Shown here: positions 46,420-59,245 of the stretch, piece after piece
How the letters are laid out: each line of letters starts with the position of its first letter
How positions within the stretch are numbered: the stretch's first letter is position 1
Notes under the pieces: model-generated
What the model was told of the DNA's origin: nothing
Database searches by the model: none
The model's input: the letters and a program-made list of their open reading frames with translations, nothing else
Assembly: GCF_020179385.1 (NCBI RefSeq)
Contig: NZ_JAIBLJ010000007.1
Coordinates: forward strand, 114,403 to 178,402
From: Alkalihalobacillus sp. YIM B00296
GTDB lineage: Bacteria; Bacillota; Bacilli; Bacillales; Fictibacillaceae
Reading direction: 5' to 3'
DNA: 64,000 nt
Position numbers and translations under genes: made by a program

Positions 46420-48132
46420 ATGTCTTTTGACGGAATCATGACCAGAGCTATTACACATGAACTTACCGAACAGCTTTCACAAGGAAAAATCACCAAAATC
46501 TATCAACCGTTCCCGACAGAGTTGATCTTTGTCATACGTTCAAAACGGAAATCAAAACGTGTACTTATTTCAGCAAATGCCAGTTTTCCAAGGATTCATT
46601 TGACTGAACAGCAATATGAAAACCCGAAAGCACCTCCGATGTTCTGCATGCTGCTCCGTAAACATCTGGAGGGCGGGGTCATAGACCGTATCGAACAAAC
46701 TGGCCTTGAGAGAATCATCACCTTCCATATTGCATCAAGAAATGAAATCGGGGATATTACACATAAACTCCTGATCGTGGAAATCATGGGGAGACATAGC
46801 AATATTTCTTTAGTGGATACGGATTCCAACATCATATTGGACTGTGTAAAACATATCCCCCCAGCACAAAATAGACATCGTACCTTGTTGCCAGGCAGTG
46901 CATACGTATTCCCGCCAGAACAACACAAAACAAATCCATTAAAAGCAGACGAGGATACCCTCATACGTAAACTCGATTTCAACACGGGCAAGCTTGAACG
47001 ACAGATTGTACAGAAATTTGAAGGAATTTCACCGCTTGCAGCAAACGAAATCATTTCAAGAGCGAAATTGGGGGATCGCAGCTCTTTAGCTTCTTCCTTC
47101 GTCGCTGTTATGAATGATGTGAAAAACCATACCTATCACCCGGTCATGACTGCCACAGACAAGAAGGAATATTTCTCTGTCATCGAATTGACCCATCTTA
47201 AAGGTGAAAATACTCGGTTTGAAACGATCAGCAGCTTGTTGGATCGTTACTTTTTCGGAAAAGCAGAAAGAGATCGTGTTAAACAACAGGCTACTGATCT
47301 AGAAAAGTTCTTACGAAATGAATTGAAGAAAAATCAACAGAAACTACCGAAGCTGAAAGAAACGTTATCCAATTCCGAAAAAGCCGAAACATTCAAGTTA
47401 TATGGCGAACTGATCACAGCGAATATCTACCAACTCAGCAGGGGGGTGAAGGAAGCAGAATTGCCGAATTATTATGATGAAGATGGTGGGACAGTCAAGG
47501 TTCCGTTAGACAATCAAAAAACGCCATCGGAAAATGCCCAGCATTACTTCAAGCGATATAACAAGCTGAAAAATTCCATTCAATATGTCCATGAACAAAT
47601 TGCAGAGACAAATGATGAAATCAAATATTTGGAGTCCTTGTTACAACAACTTGAATCGGCTTCTGCAAGCGATGTGGAGGAAATTCGTGAAGAGCTGGAA
47701 GAAGGCCATTATTTAAAGAAAAAGACGAGGCAGAAACAGAAGAAAAATAAAAAGCCAGCAATCGAGCATTACCGTTCTTCTTCAGACCTTGACATTTGGG
47801 TCGGTAAGAACAACAAACAGAATGATTACTTGACCAACAAATTTGCAAGCCCAAACGATATCTGGCTCCATACGAAAGATATTCCAGGTTCCCATGTGGT
47901 CATCCGGAGCAACAATCCGGATGAAACGACTCTGATGGAAGCAGCGAATATTGCTGCCTACTTCAGTAAGGCTAAACACTCCGGTTCTGTCCCTGTTGAT
48001 TACACTTTTATCAAACATGTAAAAAAACCGAGCAGCTCGAAACCAGGTTTTGTCACCTACGACAATCAAAAAACACTTTACGTCACGCCGGATGAAAGCT
48101 TAGTCTACCATTTGCAACAAAGCCGTACTTGA
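46420..48132 (+). CDS. rqcH: Rqc2 homologue RqcH (YloA, NFACT protein)
   Basis: RqcH binds split 50S subunits with stalled peptidyl-tRNA and adds alanine tails that mark the peptide for degradation. The 570 residues start MSFDGIMTRAITHELTEQL (NFACT-N). A helix-hairpin-helix and long coiled coil (about 270-430) follow. The NFACT-R domain has DLDIWVGKNNKQNDYLTNK and PNDIWLHTKDIPGSHVVIR. The start is ATG with GGAGTG seven bases before; a GTG three codons upstream lies inside that site. It was formerly annotated as a fibronectin-binding protein. It is on the plus strand, divergent from yloB. Confidence 0.96.
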   Translation: MSFDGIMTRAITHELTEQLSQGKITKIYQPFPTELIFVIRSKRKSKRVLISANASFPRIHLTEQQYENPKAPPMFCMLLRKHLEGGVIDRIEQTGLERIITFHIASRNEIGDITHKLLIVEIMGRHSNISLVDTDSNIILDCVKHIPPAQNRHRTLLPGSAYVFPPEQHKTNPLKADEDTLIRKLDFNTGKLERQIVQKFEGISPLAANEIISRAKLGDRSSLASSFVAVMNDVKNHTYHPVMTATDKKEYFSVIELTHLKGENTRFETISSLLDRYFFGKAERDRVKQQATDLEKFLRNELKKNQQKLPKLKETLSNSEKAETFKLYGELITANIYQLSRGVKEAELPNYYDEDGGTVKVPLDNQKTPSENAQHYFKRYNKLKNSIQYVHEQIAETNDEIKYLESLLQQLESASASDVEEIREELEEGHYLKKKTRQKQKKNKKPAIEHYRSSSDLDIWVGKNNKQNDYLTNKFASPNDIWLHTKDIPGSHVVIRSNNPDETTLMEAANIAAYFSKAKHSGSVPVDYTFIKHVKKPSSSKPGFVTYDNQKTLYVTPDESLVYHLQQSRT

Positions 48133-48486
48133 TTTCCCTTTTGAAAGCACTGGGCAAATCACTCTGTTTTTTTAATTTCACATAATGCTGTCCTAAAGAC
48201 TTCACAACAACATTTTGCGGACACATGAGACCTTATTTGTTCAAAAAAATCCCATGTACTATAGAAATAAGGGCACCTGGGACCTTATTAGGTTAGATTC
48301 ATTAAGAATCAGCTGCCGTTAACTGGATAATGGTTTTGGTGTGCTCTAATTTTTTAAATCACATCAGTTTGTCACTAACAAAGGAATAGATATCCTCTAA
48401 AATTCGTGGACAACTAGGACTAATTGCTATAGTCCAGAACTACCTGAAAAAAACTGAAAAGGTTCGCTTGTTTTCAAAAAAGACTC
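48133..48486. other. Intergenic region with dyads, no gene seen
   Basis: The 622 bases between rqcH and the next small frame hold no credible coding sequence. Around 48229-48290 CCTTATTT and AAATAAGG form an inverted pair, ACATG and CATGT another, and GACCTTATT occurs twice in direct orientation, suggesting a dispersed repeat. B. subtilis has cysteine/sulfate genes in this place; none are present. Positions 48540-48740 are AT-rich with a GC-richer patch (48570-48630) of no recognised type. Confidence 0.5.
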
Positions 48487-48528
48487 AAAACCATGGAGAA
48501 TTTTCATTTTCTCCGTGGTTTTTTCTTT
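48485..48528. terminator. Strong hairpin terminator downstream of rqcH
   Basis: AAAACCATGGAGAA (48487-48500) pairs with TTCTCCGTGGTTTT (48509-48522) around TTTTCATT, and is followed by more Ts. It lies 355 bases past rqcH, so it may end a long rqcH transcript or another short RNA. The flanking runs allow action in both directions. Confidence 0.75.
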
Positions 48529-48754
48529 AAGGCTTTAGGATATTAATGTTGAGTTTTTATAGAGGAATTTCGTGAGCCGTGCGAGGCTCCAAAGAGAAAC
48601 GAACAAGGAAGTAAGCGGATCGGATCTACAAATATCTGAATTGCTAAAAGCTTTATGCAAAAGGTTTAATTTTATCAAGAGAAGTGAATTATACAATTAA
48701 GCTAATGAACTGAAAAAGTTTTAGTAAAATTCGAAATCAGAAAGGGAGTCATTT

Positions 48755-48826
48755 ATGATACGTACAATCCTAATGATCATTGGAGCTATCGTTGTAATCA
48801 GTTTTCTTGTTAACTGGCTCTTCTAG
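48755..48826 (+). CDS. Possible 23-residue membrane peptide
   Basis: A 24-codon frame starts MIRTILMIIGAIVVISFLVNWLF and stops with TAG. The ribosome binding site AAAGGGAG lies six bases before the ATG, and a GC hairpin with a T run follows about 50 bases after the stop, so the frame is framed like a real gene. The product would be one hydrophobic helix with an Arg near the N-terminus and Trp-Leu-Phe at the end. I do not recognise a family. Its size is like known small membrane peptides of Bacillus that attach to larger complexes or act as toxins, but no function can be assigned. Confidence 0.45.
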   Translation: MIRTILMIIGAIVVISFLVNWLF

Positions 48827-48871
48827 TTTCAATCCAAGATTACCATCATTCTGAACGAATAGGAAACGGTA

Positions 48872-48906
48872 ATGGGCAGCATGTACAAGGCCGCCCTCTT
48901 TTTTAT
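48872..48906 (+). terminator. Terminator after the small membrane-peptide frame
   Basis: GGGCAGC (48874-48880) pairs with GCCGCCC (48890-48896, one mismatch). On the plus strand it is followed by TCTTTTTTATA. The minus-strand side has no T run, so it serves plus-strand transcription only. Confidence 0.7.
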
Positions 48907-48986
48907 ATTCTGACCACTCGAGCGGCAAAATCCGGATCAAATGTCCGTATGGGGGTGTCAACGCTTCAATTCAAATATTTGTAGAT

Positions 48987-49643
48987 TTAAATTTTTACGG
49001 TTGTGATCATGGCAAGTCCATCCAAAACATCTTGATGAACTACTTGTTTGGCCCCTAAATCCTTTAGCAAATCTGTCAGATGCTCTGCACTATACCTATG
49101 TCTGCGAGTTGAAATGTTGGACCACTTCAATAATGTTGTCTGTTCAAATCCAGTGAGGCCGTTTTTTTTGCAGTATTCGAAAGCGTTCATCTGATTCATT
49201 TTTTTACTAGGGTTCAACATCGTGACAGTGCCCTCAGGACTCGTTACTCTGATCAGCTCTTTAAGTCCTTTATCAGGTTTTGGTAGAAGGAACATGACGC
49301 AAGTCGAAAGAGAGACTTGAAATCGATCATCTTCAAAAGGGAGTGCGTAGGCATCCGCTACCAAAAACGTCGATTTGTCATCACAGTCATGCAGAAAAAA
49401 GTTTTGTTGACTAGCCTTTATCATTTCAGAAGATAAATCGATACCTGTCACATGTTCCGCTTCATCAACACCACGTAATAAAAGGCGTCCGGTTCCACAA
49501 CCTACATCCAATATTCGGGCACCTTTCCAGTTCCCTGACTGTATTTTCAATTTTTCATGGATTGAACTTAACCAGCTTGTTCTTGCCATTCCATCGAAAA
49601 AAGAGACAAGCTGATCAAATTCCTCACCCTCCATCTTTCTCAC
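48987..49643 (-). CDS. Class I SAM-dependent methyltransferase
   Basis: The 218 residues form a small methyltransferase of the UbiE/COQ5-like (Methyltransf_11) type. The SAM-binding motif I is ARILDVGCGTGRLLLRG (about residues 39-55), then VTGIDLSSEMI, LVADAYALPFEDDRFQVSLS (motif II/III) and LKELIRVTSPEGTVTMLNPS. The substrate is not indicated. It starts 20 bases after pyrE, so it is probably the last gene of the pyr operon; this gene is not part of the B. subtilis pyr operon. GTG with GGGGTGTGG upstream is the likely start. No clear terminator follows. Confidence 0.85.
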   Translation of the reverse strand: MRKMEGEEFDQLVSFFDGMARTSWLSSIHEKLKIQSGNWKGARILDVGCGTGRLLLRGVDEAEHVTGIDLSSEMIKASQQNFFLHDCDDKSTFLVADAYALPFEDDRFQVSLSTCVMFLLPKPDKGLKELIRVTSPEGTVTMLNPSKKMNQMNAFEYCKKNGLTGFEQTTLLKWSNISTRRHRYSAEHLTDLLKDLGAKQVVHQDVLDGLAMITTVKI

Positions 49644-49662
49644 AAGACCACACCCCAGACGG

Positions 49663-50278
49663 TCATTTTAAAGCCACGTTCGACCAGGATTCCGGATCTT
49701 TACACCAGTCATTCAACTCATCGATCGAGCCGTTTGATATTTTCCCCTCTTCTGCAGCTACATCTACTAATGTATTAAAATCAGAAAGGGTATCCACGTT
49801 CAATGATATTTTAGTGAATGCTTCTTTTCCCTTTTGTAATTCATAGGTGAAGATGGCTGCACAGCCGAGAATAGTAGCCCCTCCATCCTTGAGAGCCTCC
49901 ACTGCATTCAGTACACTGCCGCCAGTTGAAATCAGATCTTCAATGACTACGACTTTGGTTCCTGCAGAAAGCTTACCTTCTATTTGTTTTCCTTTTCCAT
50001 GGGTTTTCGCTTTTGAGCGGACATATACCATCGGCAAATTCATCCGATCAGCGACTAATGCAGCATGGGGAATTCCAGCTGTAGCAGTCCCGGCAACAGC
50101 TTCCACATTCGGAAAATGTTTTTCGATCAACGCTACAAAAGAATCAGCAATCTTAGATCGGATTTCCGGATGGGAAATGATTAGGCGGTTATCACAATAG
50201 ATCGGTGCTTTCAAACCGGAAGACCAAGTGTACGGATTTTCTGGACTTAATGTTACAGCTTCTATATCAAGTAAATAT

Positions 50279-50298
<20 letters not shown>
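49663..50298 (-). CDS. pyrE: Orotate phosphoribosyltransferase
   Basis: PyrE joins orotate to PRPP to make orotidine monophosphate. The start chosen gives [28 protein letters not shown] and 211 residues. A 30-codon upstream extension overlaps pyrF in full and is not used; GGGGGA precedes this ATG. The PRPP motif is [21 protein letters not shown] and the flexible loop is [16 protein letters not shown]. It overlaps pyrF by 20 bases. Confidence 0.97.
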
Positions 50299-52681
<2,383 letters not shown>

Positions 52682-52685
<4 letters not shown>

Positions 52686-55600
52686 ACAAGAACACCTTCC
52701 TTCCTTTTTTCAAAGGATGGCATTTCATTCGCGGAAAATGTCATCGACTCGACGACACTTAAGATTGCGCTAACAGTATCGAAGGAGGTCAGGCACACTG
52801 CCCCATTTTCGACTGCTTCTCTTCGGATCCTGAATCCGTCTCTTGCGGGCTGTTTCCCCTTCGTCAACGTATTCACGACGAACTGGACTTCACCTTGCTG
52901 GATACGATCCAATAAGCTCGGGCTTCCCTCTTGGATCTTATTGACGACCGTTACTGGAATATTGTGCTCTCTGATGAAGTTTGCCGTTCCTTCAGTAGCA
53001 AGGATTTGATATCCGATCTCGTAAAAACGCTGGACGAGTGACAATCCTTCTTCTTTATCTTTATCAGCAATCGTGAACAACACGGATCCAAATGTCGGGA
53101 TCTTCATGCCAGATGCAATCAATCCTTTATAGAGCGCCTTTTCCAATGTTCGATCGCGCCCCATGACTTCTCCTGTCGATTTCATTTCAGGTCCTAGCGT
53201 AATATCGACACGGCGAAGTTTCGCAAATGAGAACACTGGGACTTTGACGAATACATCCTTCGGTTCAGAGTGATAGCCTGTTTCATATCCTAATTGCGAC
53301 AAACTTTTCCCGAGGATCGCTTTTGTTGCAAGGTTCGCCATCGGCACTCCAGTGATTTTACTCAAGAATGGTACCGTTCTGCTTGAGCGTGGGTTTACCT
53401 CAAGCACATAAAGCTCATCCTTGGAGATGACATACTGGATGTTCAACAGCCCGACGATCTTCAATCCCCTTGCCAATTTAGTCGTGCATTCAATGATCTG
53501 TTCTTTCATTTCCTTTGAAAGCGTCTGAGGTGGATAGACAGCAATCGAGTCTCCTGAGTGTACCCCTGCCCGTTCGATATGCTCCATGATGCCCGGGATG
53601 TAGACCGTATCCCCATCTGAAATCGCATCGACTTCAATTTCCTTGCCAAATAGGTAACGATCGATCAAGACTGGATGTTCCGGGTTGATCTTCACTGCAT
53701 TTTCCATGTACTGAAGGAGTTCATTCTCTTGATAGACGATTTCCATCGCGCGTCCCCCAAGTACATAGGATGGTCTAACTAGGACCGGATAACCGATATC
53801 TTTCGCCACCTGCACTGCTCCATCTACGGAAGTCGCTGTTTTCCCAGGAGGCTGTGGAATCTCAAGCATTTGTAAGGTCCGTTCGAATTTATCACGGTCC
53901 TCTGCCCGGTCCATATCCTCCAAGCTAGTTCCAAGGATCTGGACGCCTCTTTTACTCAGTTCGGATGCAAGGTTGATCGCTGTTTGTCCCCCGAATTGGA
54001 CGACGACTCCGATCGGATTTTCTTGCCGCACTACATGCATGACATCTTCTACAGTCAATGGTTCAAAGTAAAGTTTATCTGACGTGCTGAAATCCGTTGA
54101 AACTGTTTCAGGATTATTGTTGATGATGATCGCTTCATAACCGGCCTCTTGGATTGCCCAGACGGTGTGTACTGTAGCATAATCGAATTCAATTCCCTGA
54201 CCGATACGGATCGGTCCAGAACCTAATACGAGCACACTCTTTTTCTTGCTTTCTTCGACTTCATTTTCCTGGCCGTAAGTGCCGTAATAATATGGGGTTG
54301 CGGAATCGAACTCAGCTGCGCATGTATCGACCATCTTATAGATCGGCATTACCTGATTCTCTTCCCGCAGGTTGTAGATTGCGCGTTCTGTCGTGCCCCA
54401 TAACTTTGCGATGGTTTTGTCTGAAAAACCTTTGTTCTTGGCCTCCTTCAAGAGTTCAATATCATAAGGCTGGGAAGCTAATTCGTTCTCGATCTCTGTA
54501 ATGTTCTTCAATTTATATAGGAAGAATGGGTCGATCTTCGTCCATTCATAAATGGAATCGATCGCAACACCAGAACGTAATGCTTCAGTTACGTTATATA
54601 TCCTTTGGTCATCCGTCTTCTTGAGAACGGCTTCCCAGTCAGTATCAATGGTCGGATCAAGGGAACTTTGCAAATGATGGATATCGGTTTCAAGTGAACG
54701 TACAGCCTTTAATAAAGATTCTTCAAAGTTTCTGCCGATCGCCATCACTTCACCCGTTGCTTTCATTTGTGTTCCAAGCGTCCGGTTGGCTGCCTCGAAC
54801 TTGTCAAAAGGCCATCTCGGGATTTTCGTCACGACATAATCCAATGCAGGCTCGAAGGATGCATAGGTTCGGCCAGTCACAGGGTTTTTCAGTTCATCAA
54901 GTGTATAGCCGACTGCGATTTTCGCTGCCAGTTTCGCAATTGGATAACCGGTCGCTTTTGAAGCTAGGGCAGATGAGCGGCTGACACGCGGATTCACTTC
55001 AATGATGTAATAATCTGAGCTGTTCGGATCTAGTGCAAGTTGGACGTTACATCCGCCTTCGATTTCAAGTGCACGGATGATCTTCAAGCTTGCATTCCGC
55101 AGCATTTGATATTCACGATCCGTAAGTGTCTGGCTCGGAGCGACGACGAACGAGTCTCCCGTGTGGACGCCAACTGGATCGATATTTTCCATGTTACAAA
55201 CGACGATTGCGCCGTCGTTCCCGTCCCTCATAACCTCATATTCGATTTCCTTGAAGCCTGCAATGCTTTTTTCCAATAATACTTGAGTAACAGGACTGTA
55301 TTTCAATCCGCTTGATACGAATTCGATCAACTCTGCTTCGTTGCTTGCTATCCCACCGCCAGTACCGCCAAGTGTGTAAGCTGGTCTGATGATGACAGGG
55401 AAACCGATCTTCGCAACAAACTCTTTCGCTTCTGGTAAAGATCGAATGATTTCACTTTCTGGGATCGGTTCATTCAATTCATTCATCAAGGTTCTGAACA
55501 GGTCACGGTCTTCAGCTTGTTGGATCGACTGCAGATTGGTCCCGAGCAGTTCGACATCATATTCATCCAAAATACCTGCATCATGAAGCTCGACTGCAAG

Positions 55601-55891
55601 GTTCAGGCCAGTCTGCCCACCTAATGTGGCAAGGACGCCGTCAGGCTTTTCTTTACGAATGATCCGGCTTACAAAGTCGACCGTAAGTGGCTCAATATAG
55701 ACTTTATCAGCCATCGTCGTATCGGTCATTATTGTGGCAGGATTCGAATTTACAAGAATGACTTCGTATCCTTCTTCCTTCAATGCCTGGCATGCTTGAG
55801 TCCCTGCATAATCAAATTCTGCAGCTTGACCGATTACGATTGGACCTGAACCGATTACCAGTATCTTTTGAATATCTAAACGTTTTGGCAT
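52682..55891 (-). CDS. pyrAB: Carbamoyl-phosphate synthase large subunit (pyrimidine-specific)
   Basis: PyrAB (CarB) makes carbamoyl phosphate from bicarbonate, ATP and ammonia delivered by PyrAA. The 1069 residues show the two ATP-grasp halves of this duplicated enzyme: [24 protein letters not shown] near the start and [23 protein letters not shown] near 555. [20 protein letters not shown] and [20 protein letters not shown] are the paired metal/ATP sites. The last 135 residues form the allosteric domain. It overlaps pyrAA by 16 bases. Confidence 0.98.
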
Positions 55892-56976
55892 ACTTGATCC
55901 CCCGCTTTCTTAGATGTCTTCATCAATGCGATGAATTGTTCAAACAGATCATTTGAGTCAGTCGGCCCAGGTGAGGCTTCCGGGTGGAACTGGACGCTGA
56001 ACGCTGGATGATGCTTATGACGGTACCCTTCAATCGTATCATCATTGATCGCCATATGTGTTACGACCAAGTCTGTTTCATCAATTCCTCTGACGTCTAC
56101 TGTGTAACCATGATTTTGTGAAGTGATCATCACTTTTCCAGTTTCAAGATCCTTGACTGGATGGTTCACACCCCTATGCCCGAATTTCATCTTGATCGTC
56201 TTGACACCGCATGCCAACCCGAGAAGTTGGTGTCCGAGGCAAATTCCGAAAACAGGTACTTTACCAAGGATGTTCTTGACCATTTTGATGGCTTCTGGTA
56301 CATCCGTCGGATCCCCTGGTCCATTGCTGAGCATCACCCCATCAGGTTGCAACCGCAGGATTTCCTCGCCACTGATGTCATACGGTACGACAGTTACATT
56401 ACAACCACGTTCGATCAATTCTCTAAGAATGCCTCGTTTCGCGCCGAAATCCACCAGGACGACCCTTTTGCCTCTTCCCGGTAGTGTATAAGGGGTATGG
56501 GTCGAAACTTTCTTCACTTGATCTCTCGGCAAAGCTTTAGCAGCTAGATCTGCAGCAATTTCTCCTACATCTGCTTCCATTGCTGCAATTTTCCCTTTCA
56601 ATGTTCCGTGAATACGGAGTTTCCTTGTTAATGCCCGCGTATCTATTCCAGTAATCCCGGGTATATCCTTCACTTTCAGCAGCTCATCGAAAGTACTTGT
56701 CGATTGCCAATGATTCGGCTCTACAGTCGCTTCACTTACGATAATACCTGCTGCCGCAGGATCGATTGATTCGAAGTCTTCATGATTGATGCCATAGTTT
56801 CCGATCAATGGATAGGTGAATGTAATGATCTGATCACAGTAGGATGGATCAGAAAGTGTTTCTTGGTATCCTGTCATCCCAGTGGTGAAAACCACTTCTC
56901 CTGTCGATTCCCGCAAACTTCCGATTCCAATCCCTTCAAATGTGCTGCCATCTTCTAAAATCAGTTGCCTTTTCAT
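55876..56976 (-). CDS. pyrAA: Carbamoyl-phosphate synthase small subunit
   Basis: PyrAA (CarA) hydrolyses glutamine and channels ammonia to PyrAB. The 366 residues contain the C-terminal class I amidotransferase with nucleophile motif [17 protein letters not shown] and the His-Glu pair in [21 protein letters not shown] and SQNHGYTV are also conserved. It overlaps pyrC by four bases and pyrAB by 16. Confidence 0.98.
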   Translation of the reverse strand: MKRQLILEDGSTFEGIGIGSLRESTGEVVFTTGMTGYQETLSDPSYCDQIITFTYPLIGNYGINHEDFESIDPAAAGIIVSEATVEPNHWQSTSTFDELLKVKDIPGITGIDTRALTRKLRIHGTLKGKIAAMEADVGEIAADLAAKALPRDQVKKVSTHTPYTLPGRGKRVVLVDFGAKRGILRELIERGCNVTVVPYDISGEEILRLQPDGVMLSNGPGDPTDVPEAIKMVKNILGKVPVFGICLGHQLLGLACGVKTIKMKFGHRGVNHPVKDLETGKVMITSQNHGYTVDVRGIDETDLVVTHMAINDDTIEGYRHKHHPAFSVQFHPEASPGPTDSNDLFEQFIALMKTSKKAGDQVCQNV

Positions 56977-58259
56977 GATGTAAATACACTCCCATTCTTA
57001 TAAGCTACTTTTCCTGCGATGAATGTCAGTATCGGCCATCCATTGCAAATCCGGTCTTTGAAAGGGGTATTCCTTCCCTTGGATGCAAAATTCTCAACCT
57101 GGATCGGACTCTCATGTTCGAGATCGAGGACTACAAGATCAGCTGGCGCACCAACTTCAATCCTCCCGTAAGGTAACCCGAAGCATCGTGATGGCTCGTT
57201 TGTCATTCTACTGATCAAGAAGTCAAGGTTACAGATTCCTGGTTGTACCAGATAGGTGTATAACAAAGGAAATACTGTTTCCAACCCTACAATCCCGAAA
57301 GGCGCCCGTTCGATACCGACAGATTTTTCTTCGATAGTATGGGGGGCATGATCGGTTGCGATAAAATCGATCGTCCCATCCAACAAACCTTCAATCAACG
57401 CTTCACGATCTTCCTTGCTCCGAAGAGGAGGATTCATTTTGAAATCCGGAGAGCGATCCACGATATCGTCCTCACAGAGTAACAGATGATGCGGCGTTAC
57501 TTCTGCAGTCACGTTGATGCCAGCTCTTTTCGCATCGCGTACGACCCTTACCGACTCCTTCGTACTGATGTGACACACGTGATAATGGACACCTGTTGCT
57601 TCAGCCAGCAGGACGTCCCTTGCAATCTGGACACTTTCACAGACAGAAGGGATCCCATCAAGACCATTCGCTTTTGAATACTCACCTTCATGGACACAGC
57701 CGTTATGGATGAGGGAATTTTCCTCACAATGAGCGACGACCGCCATATCGAGTGCAGCCGCCCGTTGCATAGCCTGCAGCATTTTATCAGCGTTTTGGAT
57801 TCCGACACCATCATCTGTAAAAGCGAAGGCACCTTCTTGCTTCAACGTTTCGAAATCGACCAATTCTTCACCGATTTGACGGACTGTTATAGAAGCGTAT
57901 GGAAGCACTCTTGTGACAGCTGTTTCTTTGATCCGTTTCTGCAGATTCATCATCGTTGTCGGGCTATCCGGTACTGGACGGGTATTCGGCATAGCAGCAA
58001 TTGTGGTGAATCCCCCTTTAGCCGCAGCCTTCGTCCCGGTTTCTATCGTTTCCTTATGTTCTCCTCCAGGCTCACGGAGATGTACATGCAGGTCTACGAA
58101 TCCTGGTGCTAGAAGATTCCCCTCGACATCGATGACTTCGTGGTCTTCGCCATCAATACTGGATCCAATTTCTGCCACCTTTGAATCCAAAATCAATACA
58201 TCCTTCAACTTCCGGCTATCTTCATTCCAAATCCGAGCGTTCTTAAGTAAGATTCCCAT
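56973..58259 (-). CDS. pyrC: Dihydroorotase
   Basis: PyrC closes carbamoyl aspartate to dihydroorotate. The 428-residue class I amidohydrolase has the metal site [11 protein letters not shown], then [43 protein letters not shown] and [12 protein letters not shown] with the catalytic Asp. It overlaps pyrB by 17 bases, keeping the tight operon structure. Confidence 0.98.
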   Translation of the reverse strand: MGILLKNARIWNEDSRKLKDVLILDSKVAEIGSSIDGEDHEVIDVEGNLLAPGFVDLHVHLREPGGEHKETIETGTKAAAKGGFTTIAAMPNTRPVPDSPTTMMNLQKRIKETAVTRVLPYASITVRQIGEELVDFETLKQEGAFAFTDDGVGIQNADKMLQAMQRAAALDMAVVAHCEENSLIHNGCVHEGEYSKANGLDGIPSVCESVQIARDVLLAEATGVHYHVCHISTKESVRVVRDAKRAGINVTAEVTPHHLLLCEDDIVDRSPDFKMNPPLRSKEDREALIEGLLDGTIDFIATDHAPHTIEEKSVGIERAPFGIVGLETVFPLLYTYLVQPGICNLDFLISRMTNEPSRCFGLPYGRIEVGAPADLVVLDLEHESPIQVENFASKGRNTPFKDRICNGWPILTFIAGKVAYKNGSVFTS

Positions 58260-59157
58260 AGCTTACTTCCTCCTCTATTTGTAGTGCCCATTCTATGGCT
58301 GCCATCCGTATTGCAACTCCATTTGTCATTTGTTTGAAAATCCGTGAACGCGGACCCTCAACCAATTCATCCGCAATTTCGACTCCTCGGTTGACAGGAG
58401 CTGGATGAAGGATGATACTTTGTTTTTTCATCATTTTTTCTCTTTCTACAGTCAAGCCGTAGAGCTTATGATACTCCTCTTTTGTCAAATCCATCGTCTG
58501 GTCGTGCCGTTCGTGCTGGATTCTGAGCATCATCACCACATCAGCTTCAGATACCGCTTGTTCCATCGGTACATATTTTCCGTTTGGCAATGCGCAATCA
58601 AACCATTGTTCAGGTCCTGAGAACATGACCTTTGCCCCCATTTTCGAAAGCAAGCTGGCATTAGAACGAGCTACACGGCTATGTCTTAAATCTCCGATGA
58701 TCGCTACCGTCAATCCTTGTAACACGATAAATTCCTGTTGAATCGTCAGCATGTCTAACAATGATTGGGTCGGATGATTTCCACATCCATCACCTGCATT
58801 CAAAATCGGAATCGTTATATTCTTCAATTCTTCGTAAAAGTATTCTTTAGGATGCCGGATGACGAGAGCGTCAGCGCCAATTGCTTCAAGTGTCCGTACT
58901 GTGTCATATAAAGATTCACCCTTCAGCACACTGGAAAATTGTGATTCGACGTCCAAAACGTGTAGACCAAGCCTTTTTTCGGCTACCTCGAAACTGAATT
59001 TCGTCCTCGTACTCGGTTCATAAAATAAATTCGCTACAAATTTAGGTTCTTTATGACTGATCCCTTTGAATTCTTTTTCTACATAGTATTGGGCCCTATG
59101 CAGAATTTCATCAATATCATTCGTCTGTAAAGCATCAATTGTAAGTAAGTGGCTCAT
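58243..59157 (-). CDS. pyrB: Aspartate carbamoyltransferase catalytic subunit
   Basis: PyrB condenses carbamoyl phosphate with aspartate, the first committed step of the pathway. The start chosen gives [17 protein letters not shown] and about 304 residues; a GTG three codons upstream lies too close to the AGGAG site. Recognisable parts are [20 protein letters not shown] (carbamoyl phosphate), [18 protein letters not shown] and [11 protein letters not shown]. The 88 bases before it, where B. subtilis has a third PyrR attenuator, show no PyrR-binding sequence. Confidence 0.97.
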   Translation of the reverse strand: MSHLLTIDALQTNDIDEILHRAQYYVEKEFKGISHKEPKFVANLFYEPSTRTKFSFEVAEKRLGLHVLDVESQFSSVLKGESLYDTVRTLEAIGADALVIRHPKEYFYEELKNITIPILNAGDGCGNHPTQSLLDMLTIQQEFIVLQGLTVAIIGDLRHSRVARSNASLLSKMGAKVMFSGPEQWFDCALPNGKYVPMEQAVSEADVVMMLRIQHERHDQTMDLTKEEYHKLYGLTVEREKMMKKQSIILHPAPVNRGVEIADELVEGPRSRIFKQMTNGVAIRMAAIEWALQIEEEVSYGNLT

Positions 59158-59245
59158 CCAAGACACGCTCCTAACTCTTGTATTTCCTAGCCGTCCACCC
59201 TTTTGGGTCTCTCAGGACAAATTTTTAAAAGATGGTTACTCGGGA

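Noticed and set aside
48770..48961. A 63-codon minus-strand frame opposite the small membrane-peptide frame
   Set aside because: It spans the plus-strand terminator hairpin, has no family resemblance, and lies in a gap where the plus-strand frame has better start signals.
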